Of a DNA stretch of 64,000 nucleotides, positions 27,285 to 36,011 are shown piece after piece. The DNA lies in NCBI GenBank assembly GCA_965231925.1, contig OZ246894.1, forward strand, positions 2,418,001 through 2,482,000, given 5' to 3'. Numbering within the stretch: the stretch's first letter is position 1; each line of letters starts with the position of its first letter. Made by a program: the position numbers and the translations under genes. The notes beneath the pieces are model-generated. The model was not told where the DNA came from, searched no databases, and worked only from the letters and a program-made list of their open reading frames with translations. The DNA comes from Poriferisodalis sp965231925 (GTDB lineage: Bacteria > Actinomycetota > Acidimicrobiia > Acidimicrobiales > Poriferisodalaceae).

Positions 27285-27547
27285 TCCTGAGCCAGCAGCT
27301 TCCGGTTGATGTTCGCGACCTCGTCGATCAGCGCCGAGGTCTCGACTTTCGTGGTTCCCACGATTCGTTTGACGTCTCGAAGCTCGGCATCCACTTGGTC
27401 GAAACGCCGGCCTATGTGATCTCGAAGCTCGGCATCCACTTGGTCGAAACGCCGGCCTATGTGATCTCGAAGCTCGGCATCCACTTGGTCGAAACGCCGG
27501 TCGATGTGATCTCGAAGCTCGCTGATCGGGTCCGCGGCGTCGGCCAT
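27281..27547 (-). CDS. Small repeat-built coiled-coil protein
   Basis: 88 residues from ATG at 27547 (MADAADPISELRDHI). It consists of near-identical 15-residue units of the form DHIGRRFDQVDAELR, followed by a helix VKRIVGTTKVETSALIDEVANIN. The heptad-like spacing of Ile, Phe, Val and Leu predicts a coiled coil. The units are encoded by a 45-base tandem repeat. It ends convergent to the ferrochelatase fusion and lies downstream of nrdJ on the same strand. Function unknown; similar short proteins are generally annotated hypothetical. Confidence 0.6.
   Translation of the reverse strand: MADAADPISELRDHIDRRFDQVDAELRDHIGRRFDQVDAELRDHIGRRFDQVDAELRDVKRIVGTTKVETSALIDEVANINRKLLAQD
27376..27524. repeat. 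Three tandem 45-base units plus partial
   Basis: Units at 27376-27420, 27421-27465 and 27466-27510 begin ctcgaagctcggcatccact. The first two are identical; the third differs by gtcg for gcct near its end. A partial fourth copy follows to about 27524. The repeat encodes the 15-residue coiled-coil unit of the overlapping gene. Confidence 0.97.
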
Positions 27548-27602
27548 GTCCCTGAGTATATGGACCGCACCACGGCGCCTCAGCTCAGTTGATGACCGAG
27601 CC

Positions 27603-30464
27603 CTAGCCGCAGCCGCTGGTTGCGCCGCACGAGCGGCACGCAAAGCACGAACCCGCTCGCACCATGCGGTCGCCGCAGGTCATGCACAACGGCGCATCGG
27701 CGTACCCGTGCGTCTGCGTCCGGAACGACGGGGGGTCAGAAGCCGGCTCGGCCCCGATTGCAGTCTCGACCGATGCGCCCTCGAGCCCTGGCAGCGGCGG
27801 ATCGGTGCGCTCCTCGACGCTGAGCACTCCGAGCTCGCTGCGCTCATCGAACGACAGGTACTGCAGCGCCAGCCGGCGGAAGATGTAGTCGACGATGCTG
27901 GTGGCAATGCGCAGCTCGGGGTCGTCGGTGAGCCCCGCCGGCTCGAAACGCATGTTGGTGAAGGCTTCGACGTAGGACCGCAGCGGAACCCCATACTGCA
28001 AGCCGTGGCTGACGGAGATGGCGAAGGCGTCCATGATCCCCGCCAGCGTGGAACCCTGTTTTGCCACGGTGAGGAAGATCTCTCCGGGCCGCCCGTCGTC
28101 GTACTCGCCCACGGTCATGTAGCCGTGGCAGTCGGTGACGCGGAAGGAGAACGTGCGCGATTGGCGGCTGCGCGGCAGCCGGCTGCGCGGCGGCATAGGC
28201 GCTCCCCGCAGTGCAGCGGTCGCAGACGCAGTGGCCCCCTCGGTCGATGCGAGAGTGTCTGATGCTGCGGGCCCAACCGACAGCGGCTGGCTCACTTTGC
28301 AGTTGTCGCGATAGATCGCCACCGCTTTGAGACCGAGCCGCCACGACTCGACAATGAGGTCTTCGATGTCGACGGCTGTTGCGGACTCGGGAAGGTTGAC
28401 GGTCTTGGAGATGGCACCCGAGACAAAAGGCTGGCAGGCCGCCATCATCGCGATGTGACCCTGCGGCGAGATGGCATCGTCGCCGATCGAGCAGGCGAAC
28501 ACCGCCCGGTGGGCATCCAACAGGTGCGGGGCACCGGCAATCTGGCCCGTCTGCACAATGTGCCCTTCGATGTCGGCGATCTCCCCGACGGAGTAGCCGA
28601 GCCGGCCGAGGGCCATCGGCACCGTTGAATTCACGATGCGCAGGTCGCCGCCGCCGACCAGCTTCTTGTGCTTCACGAGGCCCAGATCGGGCTCGATCCC
28701 GGTGGTGTCGCAGTCCATCATGAACGAGATCGTCCCGGTGGGAGCGATCACGGTGGCTTGCGAGTTCCGGACGCCGCCGGCCTCGCAGCCGCTCACGGCG
28801 CGGTCCCATCGTGCGCGCGCAGCGACGCGCAGATCCTCTGCCATCACAGCCAGACCCATCGCCCCAGACTCCCCCGGTGCGGCGCTGTCGGAGCTCACGA
28901 CGTGGCCAGGCGACTCGATGCCGCCGAGCGCGTCGCGATGCCTGCGCAGCACGCCGCACATTGCCTCGGCGTTCGCCTCGAAACCGTCGAAGGACTCGAG
29001 CCGCTCAGCCATGTCTGCTGAGGTGGCATACGCCTCGCCGCACATGAGCGCAGTCAGCGATGCCGCGAGTGCCCGTGCGTGGGGCGAGTCGTAGGGCACG
29101 CCGGCTGCCATCAGCAGCGCTCCCAAATTCGTGAAGCCAAGGCCGAGCTGACGAAAGCTCCGGGACGTCTCGCCGATCAGCTCGGTTGGGTAGTCGGCAT
29201 GGCTCACCAGCACGTCTTGCGCGATGAACGTGATCCGCACCGCTTGTCGGAAGCCCTCGATGTCGAAGTCGCCGCCGCCCGCATCTGCACGGTCTGAGAA
29301 GAAAGGCAGCAGATTGAGACTGGCCAGGTTGCAGGCGGAGTTGTCGAGGTGGACGTATTCGCTGCACGGGTTGCTGGCGCTGATGGGTCCGTGGGCCGGC
29401 GCGGTGTGCCAGTCGTTGATGGTGGTCGAGAAGTGCACGCCGGGATCGGCGCATTCCCAAGCCGCCTGAGCGATCTGGCCGAGCAGATCCCTCGCGCGCA
29501 TGGCCGAGGTGACCTCGCCACTCGTGCGTGCACGCAGCTCCCACGGACCGTCTGCGTCGACCGCCTCCATGAACTCGTCGGACAGGCGGACTGAGTTGTT
29601 GGCGTTCTGGTACTGCACCGAGAACGAGTCGACACCGTCGAGATCCATATCGAAACCTGCGGCGGCAAGTGCGCGCGCCTTGCGCTCCTCGCGCGCCTTG
29701 CACCACACGAATGCCTCGATGTCGGGGTGATCGGCATCGAGCAGCACCATCTTCGCGGCGCGCCGGGTCTTGCCGCCGCTGCGGATCGTGCCCGCCGAGG
29801 CGTCGGCACCGCGCATGAAGCTGACCGGGCCGCTCGCCGTCCCGCCGCCCGACAGCGGCTCGCACGAGGCCCGCAACGCCGACAGGTTCACTCCGGCCCC
29901 CGAGCCGCCCTTGAAGATGCGACCCTCGGTGACGTACCAGTCCAGGATGGATTCCATCTCGTCATCGACGGCGAGAATGAAGCACGCCGATGCCTGCTGG
30001 GGCACACCGTGCACGCCGATGTTGAACCACACCGGGCTGTTGAAGGCCACCCGCTGATGTGCCAGCAGCCATGACAGCTCTGCTTCGAATGTCGCGGCCT
30101 CCTGCGGCGAATCGAAGTAGCCGTCGCTGTGCGCCCAACGGGTGATCGTGCCCGCGACGCGATCGATGACCTGGCGCAGCGAGTGCTCGCGTTCTGGCGT
30201 GCCGAGGGTGCCGCGGAAATACTTCTGGGCAACGATGTTGACCGCCGTGGGGCTCCAGTCGGCGGGAAACTCGACGTCTGGTTGCGAGAACGCGACCGAT
30301 CCGTCGACCGCGTTCGTAATAGAGGCGTCGAAGCGTTCCCAACGCACGGTGTCGTACGGATGAGCGCCCTCGGCGGTGAAGTGCCGGCGCAGACCGAGCG
30401 GCGCGCCGCCAGATCGGCGCTCGGGGCTCTCGCCCTGTACCCGCTGCGACTCGGTCATCGTCAC
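27603..30464 (-). CDS. nrdJ: Class II (adenosylcobalamin-dependent) ribonucleotide reductase
   Basis: Makes deoxyribonucleotides without oxygen, using B12. 953 residues; GTG at 30464 follows an AGGAGG, with ATG at 30458 as alternative. Conserved stretches include QRVAFNSPVWFNIG, GGSGAGVNLSALR, SGGKTRRAAKMVLLD, YQNANNSVRLSDEFM, NPCSEYVHLDNSACNLASLNL with the catalytic cysteine, and APTGTISFMMDCDTTGIEP. The C-terminal tail has redox or zinc cysteines in CMTCGDRM and CFACRSCG, as in long NrdJ proteins. No ATP-cone is seen at the N-terminus. No cobalamin riboswitch was found in its leader. Confidence 0.95.
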   Translation of the reverse strand: MTMTESQRVQGESPERRSGGAPLGLRRHFTAEGAHPYDTVRWERFDASITNAVDGSVAFSQPDVEFPADWSPTAVNIVAQKYFRGTLGTPEREHSLRQVIDRVAGTITRWAHSDGYFDSPQEAATFEAELSWLLAHQRVAFNSPVWFNIGVHGVPQQASACFILAVDDEMESILDWYVTEGRIFKGGSGAGVNLSALRASCEPLSGGGTASGPVSFMRGADASAGTIRSGGKTRRAAKMVLLDADHPDIEAFVWCKAREERKARALAAAGFDMDLDGVDSFSVQYQNANNSVRLSDEFMEAVDADGPWELRARTSGEVTSAMRARDLLGQIAQAAWECADPGVHFSTTINDWHTAPAHGPISASNPCSEYVHLDNSACNLASLNLLPFFSDRADAGGGDFDIEGFRQAVRITFIAQDVLVSHADYPTELIGETSRSFRQLGLGFTNLGALLMAAGVPYDSPHARALAASLTALMCGEAYATSADMAERLESFDGFEANAEAMCGVLRRHRDALGGIESPGHVVSSDSAAPGESGAMGLAVMAEDLRVAARARWDRAVSGCEAGGVRNSQATVIAPTGTISFMMDCDTTGIEPDLGLVKHKKLVGGGDLRIVNSTVPMALGRLGYSVGEIADIEGHIVQTGQIAGAPHLLDAHRAVFACSIGDDAISPQGHIAMMAACQPFVSGAISKTVNLPESATAVDIEDLIVESWRLGLKAVAIYRDNCKVSQPLSVGPAASDTLASTEGATASATAALRGAPMPPRSRLPRSRQSRTFSFRVTDCHGYMTVGEYDDGRPGEIFLTVAKQGSTLAGIMDAFAISVSHGLQYGVPLRSYVEAFTNMRFEPAGLTDDPELRIATSIVDYIFRRLALQYLSFDERSELGVLSVEERTDPPLPGLEGASVETAIGAEPASDPPSFRTQTHGYADAPLCMTCGDRMVRAGSCFACRSCGATSGCG

Positions 30465-30618
30465 CTGCCGCCTACCTCCTGCACCAGTGTCGCGGACCGA
30501 ACTCGACTTGCGCGAACGCGCATGCCGAGTCGTGTGGCCGCCAATGACAGACGCACGCTACGACGGCCCGCCTGTGGACGGGAAGTGGTGAACATCGGGG
30601 CTTTCATGGGGAAATTCC

Positions 30619-30669
30619 TGTGCACAACTGCCCAGTGTTGTGGACAGGTTCTCCACAGCCTGTGGATGA
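30619..30669. promoter_or_regulatory. Cluster of four DnaA-box-like nonamers
   Basis: Within 51 bases: tgtgcacaa (30619), tgtggacag (30639), ttctccaca (30649) and tgtggatga (30661). Each is one or two mismatches from the DnaA box TTATCCACA / TTGTCCACA on one or other strand. They lie in the 255-base divergent region between nrdJ and the RibD-C reductase, 50 bases before the latter's start. A regulatory DnaA site is plausible; function is inferred. Confidence 0.5.
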
Positions 30670-30719
30670 CTGCCGTCACCCCGAACGCCCGCTCGGCCCA
30701 ACGGTGGCAGACTCGCCGC

Positions 30720-31448
30720 GTGGAGCGGCTGTACCCCTTGCCTGCGGGGACGATCGACGCAGCACAGGCCGCCGGCTCGACACGTGCGTCGCACGCTGAG
30801 CGTCCCTGGGTGATGCTCAACATGGTGGCGAGCATCGATGGCGCCGCTGCCATCGACGGACTGTCGGGCGGGCTGTCGAGCGAGCCAGACAAGGCGATGT
30901 TCGGGGCACTGCGCGCGCAGGCCGACATCATCTTGGTTGGCGCGGGCACCGCAAATGCCGAGCGGTACCGCCCAGCGCGGCGGTCTGGGGCCCGCATCGC
31001 GGTGGTCAGCGGTTCACTGAGCGTCGACCCAGAGCTGCCGCTGTTCAGCCCGCCACCGGATCCGACGGCGACGCCGCTGCCCCTGGTGGTGACCACTGCG
31101 GAAGCGGATCCCGCAGCCGCGGCGCGGCTGGCGGGGCGCGCCGAACTCGTACGCACCGGCGGGGAGTCTGTGGACCTCGCGGAGTCGCTGCGGCACTTGG
31201 GCTCGCTCGGGGCGCGCGTCGTGCTGTGCGAGGGCGGTCCGTCGCTGAACGCCCGCTTGCTGGCGGCTGACCTGGTGGACGAGGTGAATCTCACCCACGC
31301 ACCCATGGCAGTGGGAGCCGACGCTCCGCGCATCACCGCCGGGCCTGGGGGCCGTGTGCCGTCGGCAGCGCCGCTCGCGTACTCGTTGGCGCAGGTTGTC
31401 ACCCACGACGGTGTGCTCTTCGTGCGCTGGACGCGCTCCAGGCACTGA
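30720..31448 (+). CDS. RibD C-terminal/dihydrofolate reductase-like pyrimidine reductase
   Basis: 242 residues from GTG at 30720 (VERLYPLP); an upstream in-frame extension runs through the DnaA-like boxes and is unlikely. Contains the RibD-C core: MLNMVASIDGAAAIDG, LRAQADIILVGAGTANAERY, and VVLCEGGPSLNARLLAADLVDE, the NADPH-binding and substrate motifs. It would reduce the ribosylamino-pyrimidine of riboflavin or F420 pathways, or another pterin-like substrate. The deaminase half of bifunctional RibD is absent. No riboflavin genes are adjacent. Confidence 0.85.
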   Translation: MERLYPLPAGTIDAAQAAGSTRASHAERPWVMLNMVASIDGAAAIDGLSGGLSSEPDKAMFGALRAQADIILVGAGTANAERYRPARRSGARIAVVSGSLSVDPELPLFSPPPDPTATPLPLVVTTAEADPAAAARLAGRAELVRTGGESVDLAESLRHLGSLGARVVLCEGGPSLNARLLAADLVDEVNLTHAPMAVGADAPRITAGPGGRVPSAAPLAYSLAQVVTHDGVLFVRWTRSRH

Positions 31449-31472
31449 GCTGCCGAACAAATGCGCGCTATA

Positions 31473-31488
31473 TCGAACACTTGTTGCT
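31473..31488. promoter_or_regulatory. SOS (LexA) operator upstream of lexA
   Basis: tcgaacacttgttgct keeps the TCGAAC-N3/4-TGTT half-sites of the actinobacterial/Gram-positive SOS box, with a weakened right half. It lies 115 bases before the lexA ATG, overlapping a GCGCTATAT element that could be the -10 region. This is the arrangement expected for LexA autoregulation. Confidence 0.75.
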
Positions 31489-31602
31489 AGTGTAATGGCC
31501 GGAACGACAGTTCCGTCTCACCACCGGCATCGTGACCGCAGGTCGGGCACCCAAGTCTCGACGAAGGTCCGGTACCACTGAGCCCGAAACGAAAGGTCGG
31601 CA

Positions 31603-32259
31603 ATGAAGAACATCAGCGCAGCGGATCAGCGGGTCGCGCATCTCGGCGAGCGTCAACGCGCCATGCTCGAGTTCATCGACGAAATGCAGCGCGAGCGCGG
31701 CTACCCGCCATCGGTCCGCGAGATCGGCGAGCAAGTCAATCTCAGTTCTCCTGCAACGGTGCACCGTCACCTGCGATCGCTCGAGGCCGACGGATGGATC
31801 CGGCGGGATCCATCACGGCCCAGGGCGCTCATCGTCAACTTCGACTGGCAGACCGGCGTGAAGGGAGAGAGGCGGCCCACCCGTCACGTGCCGCTCATCG
31901 GCGATGTCGCGGCGGGCACCGACGTGCTGGCCCAGCAGAACGTCGAAGAGCTGCTGCCGCTCCCCGCAGACTTCACCGGCAGCGGCGAGCTCTTCATGCT
32001 GCGGGTGCGAGGCGATTCGATGATCGATGCCGGCATCTGGGATCGCGACTACGTCGTGGCACGTCACCAGCCCTCAGCAGAACCGGGCGACATCGTCGTT
32101 GCCGGAATCGACGGCGAGGAAGGCACCGTCAAGCGCTACCGGCGCTCCGACGGCCAGGTCATTCTCGAACCGGCCAACGCCGACCATCGCCCGATCATCC
32201 GCCCCGCCAACGAAGTCACCATCTTCGGCAAGGTGGTGACGGTGATCCGCCGGCTGTAG
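31603..32259 (+). CDS. lexA: LexA repressor
   Basis: SOS-response repressor that self-cleaves on activated RecA. 218 residues. The N-terminal winged helix contains YPPSVREIGEQVNLSSPATVHRHLRSLE (about 34-62, quoted in part), the C-terminal S24 peptidase has the cleavage site Ala104-Gly105 in GDVAAGTD, catalytic Ser139 in RGDSMIDAGI and Lys177 in EEGTVKRY. Length is normal. An SOS box lies upstream, and a hairpin overlapping the stop codon may terminate it. Confidence 0.97.
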   Translation: MKNISAADQRVAHLGERQRAMLEFIDEMQRERGYPPSVREIGEQVNLSSPATVHRHLRSLEADGWIRRDPSRPRALIVNFDWQTGVKGERRPTRHVPLIGDVAAGTDVLAQQNVEELLPLPADFTGSGELFMLRVRGDSMIDAGIWDRDYVVARHQPSAEPGDIVVAGIDGEEGTVKRYRRSDGQVILEPANADHRPIIRPANEVTIFGKVVTVIRRL

Positions 32260-32273
32260 CCGCCGGCACTTTT
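32249..32273 (+). terminator. Possible intrinsic terminator overlapping the end of lexA
   Basis: Inverted GCCGGC arms at 32249-32254 and 32262-32267 with a seven-base loop containing the lexA stop codon, followed by actttt. The stem is short, so attenuation rather than full termination is possible. Confidence 0.45.
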
Positions 32274-32312
32274 GAAACTGCGCTCGCGTGCGCGGTGTGC
32301 TCAACTTGGCTC

Positions 32313-33134
32313 GTGTTCACGGTCCTGAACCAGCCGCCTGAAAACCTCGACGAGAGCTCCCGGGTGTGGGTGCCGATCCGCTCGGGCACGGTGTTCACCG
32401 AGCCAGGCGGCGGATTGTGCGCCAGCCCCGCGGCACCGGTCGGCAACGGCTCGCCCCCTGCCGCATTCCTGGGCGTGCTCGACGGCAAAGGTGTCTGGGC
32501 GGTCGACATGGATCCCGCAGAAGAACCACCGCTGGACGAAGGCGACCTCGAGCCGGTGCCGCTGCGCAAGCTCTACGGGCGCATCCCCGACGAGCACTGG
32601 CAGATCGCCGGGCGTGCCGCACAGATCGTCGAATTCGAACGGACCCATCGCTACTGCGGGCGCTGCGCGAGCCCGACCCGCACCAATGCCTCCGACCGGG
32701 CAAAGGTCTGCGGCGAGTGCGGGCACATGGCGTTCCCGAGGCTCAGCCCCGCCATGATCGTGCTGGTCGAACGCGGGCCCGAGGTGCTGCTCGCATGGGG
32801 TCGGCAGTTTCCCGGCCGCTTCTACAGTGCGCTCGCAGGGTTCGTCGAGCCCGGCGAGAGTCTCGAGGACGCCGTGGTGCGTGAGGTCTACGAGGAAGTC
32901 CAGCTCACCGTCAGCAATGTCCGCTACTTCGGAAGCCAGCCGTGGCCGTTCCCGCACTCGCTGATGTGCGGCTTCGTCTGCGACTGGGCCGACGGCGAGA
33001 TCGAGATCGATCCCGAAGAGATCGTCGAAGCCGGTTGGTACACCGCCGACAACCTGCCCCCATGCCCGCGAGGCGGCATGTCGATCGCCGGCTGGCTCAT
33101 CGACGACTGGCTGCAGCGAACCGCCGCCGTCTAG
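32313..33134 (+). CDS. nudC: NADH pyrophosphatase NudC (Nudix)
   Basis: Hydrolyses NAD(H) to NMN(H) and AMP and can decap NAD-capped RNA. About 273 residues from GTG at 32313; no strong ribosome-binding site, so the exact start is uncertain. A zinc ribbon (CGRCASPTRTN then CGECGHMAFPR) is followed by the Nudix box GFVEPGESLEDAVVREVYEE and the NudC-specific SQPWPFPHSLMCGF. It begins about 50 bases after lexA and converges on cysS. Confidence 0.93.
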   Translation: MFTVLNQPPENLDESSRVWVPIRSGTVFTEPGGGLCASPAAPVGNGSPPAAFLGVLDGKGVWAVDMDPAEEPPLDEGDLEPVPLRKLYGRIPDEHWQIAGRAAQIVEFERTHRYCGRCASPTRTNASDRAKVCGECGHMAFPRLSPAMIVLVERGPEVLLAWGRQFPGRFYSALAGFVEPGESLEDAVVREVYEEVQLTVSNVRYFGSQPWPFPHSLMCGFVCDWADGEIEIDPEEIVEAGWYTADNLPPCPRGGMSIAGWLIDDWLQRTAAV

Positions 33135-33198
33135 TCGCGCTGACACGCGCTTCCGCAGAGGAGACGGCAGGACCCCCTGTGTGCCTCGTGGCTCGGTG

Positions 33199-34638
33199 TC
33201 AGGCGCGGTGCCAGGTGGCTCCGGCGGTGCCGTCGGAGACGACGATGCCTGCTGCCGCTAGATCGTCGCGGATGCGGTCGGCGGTGTCGAAGTCGCGGGC
33301 TGATCGCGCCGCTGACCGTTGTGCCAGGAGTGCCTCCACCTCGGCATCGGACAGCCCGCCGTCAACGTGGTTTTCGCTTCCGTCATCACCGCACGTGAGG
33401 CCAAGGACGCTGAGCAGGTGCAGCGCTGTGCGTGCCGAGCGGGATGCTTCAGCGGGCGAAGCGGCATCGAGAGAGGCGTTGGCGCGGCGCACGAGCCGGA
33501 AGATCACATCGAGTGCTGTGGGCGTGGAGAAATCGTCGTCCATGGCCGCTGCGAACGCCGCCACGGCTTCGGTATCCAGATCGGAAACGGTCCCGCCTTC
33601 GATGTCTGGCCCTCGCACTGCGGCTGCCGCGGCGGTCGAGATGCCAGCACCAGCGGCCCGGCGAGCGAATGCATCAAGCCGGCCTACGGCGCTGCGGGCG
33701 GCTTCGAGCGCATCGGGACCCATCTCCATCGCCCGCCGGTAGTGAGTCTGCAGCACCAGCAACCGCACAGCGCGGGCACCCGCGGCGTCGATCGCGTCGG
33801 CGAGCTGGGTGTAGTTCCCCAGCGACTTGGCCATCTTCTGGCTGCCGACGTTCACCATGGCGCTGTGCACCCAGTAGCGGGCGAACGGCTTCCCGGCGGC
33901 GGTCACCTGGGCCCATTCGTTCTGATGATGGGGGAAGACCAGGTCATCTCCCCCGCCGTGAATGTCGAAGCCGGGCCCGAGCGCGCTGAGCGACATCGCC
34001 ACGCACTCGGTGTGCCATCCGGGCCGGCCCTCCCCCCACGGCGTGGGCCAACGCGGCTCGCCGGGTTGCGCGGCCTTCCATAGGGCAAAATCGATCGGCG
34101 ACCGCTTGTCGGGGTCGACGTCGACGCGCGCTCCGGCATCAGAGTTGAGCTGTTCGAGTGTTCGGCCCGCCAACTGGCCGTACCCGGGCACAGAATCGAC
34201 GGCGAAGTACACGCCCTTGTCGGGCACGTCGTATGCCGCCCCGATCGAGCGCAGCTCGGAGATCACGTCAATCATCTGGGAGATGAAGTGCGTCGCGTGC
34301 GGCCGGGTATGGGGCCTCAACACGCCGAGCCGATCCATCTGCTCGTCGTATGCGGCAGTGAATTCTTCCGCCACATCAGACTCGGCGCGACCCTCCCGCA
34401 GGGCTCGCTCCACGATCTTGTCATCGATGTCGGTGACATTGGACGCCACCGTCACCTCATAGCCCGACCACTCCAAGTACCGCCGGATCATGTCGTAGGT
34501 CAACGCCGTGCGGCCATGGCCGAGGTGTGGCACGTCATAAACCGTCGGTCCGCAGACGTACATCGAGATCTCGTCCGGCGATCGCGGGACGAAGGCGGTC
34601 TTGCGCCGCGTCATCGTGTCAAAGATCTGCAAGCTCAC
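33199..34638 (-). CDS. cysS: Cysteinyl-tRNA synthetase
   Basis: Charges tRNA-Cys. 479 residues from GTG at 34638; the longer open frame upstream is arginine-rich shadow. The zinc/HIGH region reads YVCGPTVYDVPHLGHGRT, with zinc ligands continued in GWHTECVAMS and FPHHQNE; the KMSKS loop is KMAKSLGN. The C-terminus ends with the short anticodon-domain helix RIRDDLAAAGIVV typical of CysS rather than mycothiol ligase MshC, which shares the core. Convergent with nudC. Confidence 0.94.
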   Translation of the reverse strand: MSLQIFDTMTRRKTAFVPRSPDEISMYVCGPTVYDVPHLGHGRTALTYDMIRRYLEWSGYEVTVASNVTDIDDKIVERALREGRAESDVAEEFTAAYDEQMDRLGVLRPHTRPHATHFISQMIDVISELRSIGAAYDVPDKGVYFAVDSVPGYGQLAGRTLEQLNSDAGARVDVDPDKRSPIDFALWKAAQPGEPRWPTPWGEGRPGWHTECVAMSLSALGPGFDIHGGGDDLVFPHHQNEWAQVTAAGKPFARYWVHSAMVNVGSQKMAKSLGNYTQLADAIDAAGARAVRLLVLQTHYRRAMEMGPDALEAARSAVGRLDAFARRAAGAGISTAAAAAVRGPDIEGGTVSDLDTEAVAAFAAAMDDDFSTPTALDVIFRLVRRANASLDAASPAEASRSARTALHLLSVLGLTCGDDGSENHVDGGLSDAEVEALLAQRSAARSARDFDTADRIRDDLAAAGIVVSDGTAGATWHRA

Positions 34639-34685
34639 TGGTACCGGAATCCCGATCGGGCGCCAAGGGTACCGACGAGCCCGAT

Positions 34686-35477
34686 CTAGCTGAGGGCGCT
34701 GCTCACGCTCCAGACCGCGAAGTTGTGCAAGGCATGCAGCGCCAGTCCTGCCCACCACCCGTAGCGCACCCGGGCGATGGTGAACGTGAGCCCGACCCAC
34801 AATTGCGGGCCGACGACGAGCGGTGCCACCACGACCGATGCCAGATGCAGGCGCACGTCGAAGTTGTTGATGTGCACAATGCCGAACACCCCGATCGAGC
34901 ACCAGATGATCCATCTGGGGTGAGCCGACCACCACCGCCCGACGCGCTCAGACCAAAGTTGGCGCGTGGGCTCGCGAGCGTCGATCGCATCGCCCCGCCC
35001 GATGCCCGCAATCATCGACTGGGCCCACAGCACGAGCGCTGCGACAGCGATCACGGCGAACAGTGCCGCCACGATCTGAGAGAGCACGCCGCTGAACGCG
35101 AAGTACACGAACCCTGTCGCACCCGACAGCGCGAGCGTGCCCAATCTCGGCCGGGCGGTGAGAGCCAGGCGGAACGCAGTCTCCTCGAACAAGGGCGCAA
35201 CCACAGCAACGAGGATCAACTGGGCAAGCAGCGGCTCGGCGAGCAGCTCGTCTTCCAGGGTCGACTCGTAACCGGTCTGCGCTGCTGCCAGCGAGACGAA
35301 GAGCAAGGCGATCGAGCCGCCAAGGCCGATGACGAACAACAGGGCGAGGCCCCCCGGCCAGGACTTCCGATTCGCGGCGACCCGCCAATCGGGGCGGGCG
35401 CAAAAAAGCGGGCTGATCGTGCCCCACACGCCCCCTGGCGCACCAGCGTCAGCGGGTGGCAGCTCCTCGCCGCTCAA
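34686..35477 (-). CDS. CPBP family intramembrane metalloprotease
   Basis: 263 residues from a TTG that forms TTGA with the stop of the upstream HTH gene. Multiple hydrophobic segments surround the CPBP motifs: LFEETAFRLAL (the EExxxR motif), GIVHINN and LHALHNFAVW. This matches type II CAAX-like proteases. In bacteria these process or protect against membrane peptides; substrate unknown. Translationally coupled to the HTH regulator, which may control it. Confidence 0.85.
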   Translation of the reverse strand: MSGEELPPADAGAPGGVWGTISPLFCARPDWRVAANRKSWPGGLALLFVIGLGGSIALLFVSLAAAQTGYESTLEDELLAEPLLAQLILVAVVAPLFEETAFRLALTARPRLGTLALSGATGFVYFAFSGVLSQIVAALFAVIAVAALVLWAQSMIAGIGRGDAIDAREPTRQLWSERVGRWWSAHPRWIIWCSIGVFGIVHINNFDVRLHLASVVVAPLVVGPQLWVGLTFTIARVRYGWWAGLALHALHNFAVWSVSSALS

Positions 35478-35797
35478 ACCTCGTCGACCGTCTCAGGTTC
35501 GTCATCGAGGTCGGCCAGCCGCGCCTCGGGATAGAGATGCTCGAGACTTCCGGGCTCGACCTTGCACTGCTCCACGAACCTGTCCACGTCGCTGAGCCGC
35601 AGCCGGATGACACGCCCGAACCGGTACGCAGGCAGGTCGCCCCGGTCGATGAAGCGGTACAGCGTCCGTGTGGTGATGCCCATGCGGTTCGCCGCTTTCA
35701 GCGTGGACAACCAGATGACTTCCTCGTAGGCGGCCTGGGGTTCGTCCTCGCTCGTCGCGCCCTCGTCGCCCGCCTCAGTCGGCACCTCGGCCATCAT
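35474..35797 (-). CDS. Excisionase-family (MerR-like) helix-turn-helix protein
   Basis: 107 residues from ATG at 35797, chosen because GAGGAG sits about seven bases upstream; an in-frame ATG at 35821 adds eight residues. After an acidic N-terminus the DNA-binding domain reads VIWLSTLKAANRMGITTRTL, YRFIDRGDLPAYRFGRVIRL and RLSDVDRFVEQ, the excisionase/BldC-like fold. The C-terminus is acidic (DLDDEPETVDEV). It lies divergent to the Tad locus across an AT-rich region and so is a candidate regulator of either side. Confidence 0.85.
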   Translation of the reverse strand: MMAEVPTEAGDEGATSEDEPQAAYEEVIWLSTLKAANRMGITTRTLYRFIDRGDLPAYRFGRVIRLRLSDVDRFVEQCKVEPGSLEHLYPEARLADLDDEPETVDEV

Positions 35798-35821
35798 CGC
35801 TCCTCGCAGTCGCTCGGCCAT

Positions 35822-36011
35822 TGACGTTCTAGGGAGTCTGCTGATCCCTTTCGAGTAACGCTAGTGCACCGGTCCCCCGCAGCAGCGCATTTCAACATCG
35901 ATCTTCAATATTACGCGCTATATCGCCGTATTTGTGAAACACATTGAATCTTATTTCTGAAGTTTCAATAACTATTTTGTAATTTCGCACAAACATGGTT
36001 AAGTCCCTGGC
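35822..36011. promoter_or_regulatory. AT-rich divergent control region of the Tad locus
   Basis: 190 bases markedly richer in A and T than the surroundings. It contains TTCAATA at 35904 and 35964, TTCAACA at 35891, an inverted ATTGAAT at 35943, and a GCGCTATATCG element at 35915 identical to one before lexA. It separates the HTH gene from cpaB. Promoter and operator function is inferred from position and composition. Confidence 0.5.

Noticed and set aside
27376..27524. Possible CRISPR-like array
   Set aside because: Units are directly adjacent without spacers and encode a protein repeat.
30465..30719. Cobalamin riboswitch in front of nrdJ
   Set aside because: No B12-box-like conserved sequence was found in the leader; DnaA-like boxes explain the conspicuous repeats better.
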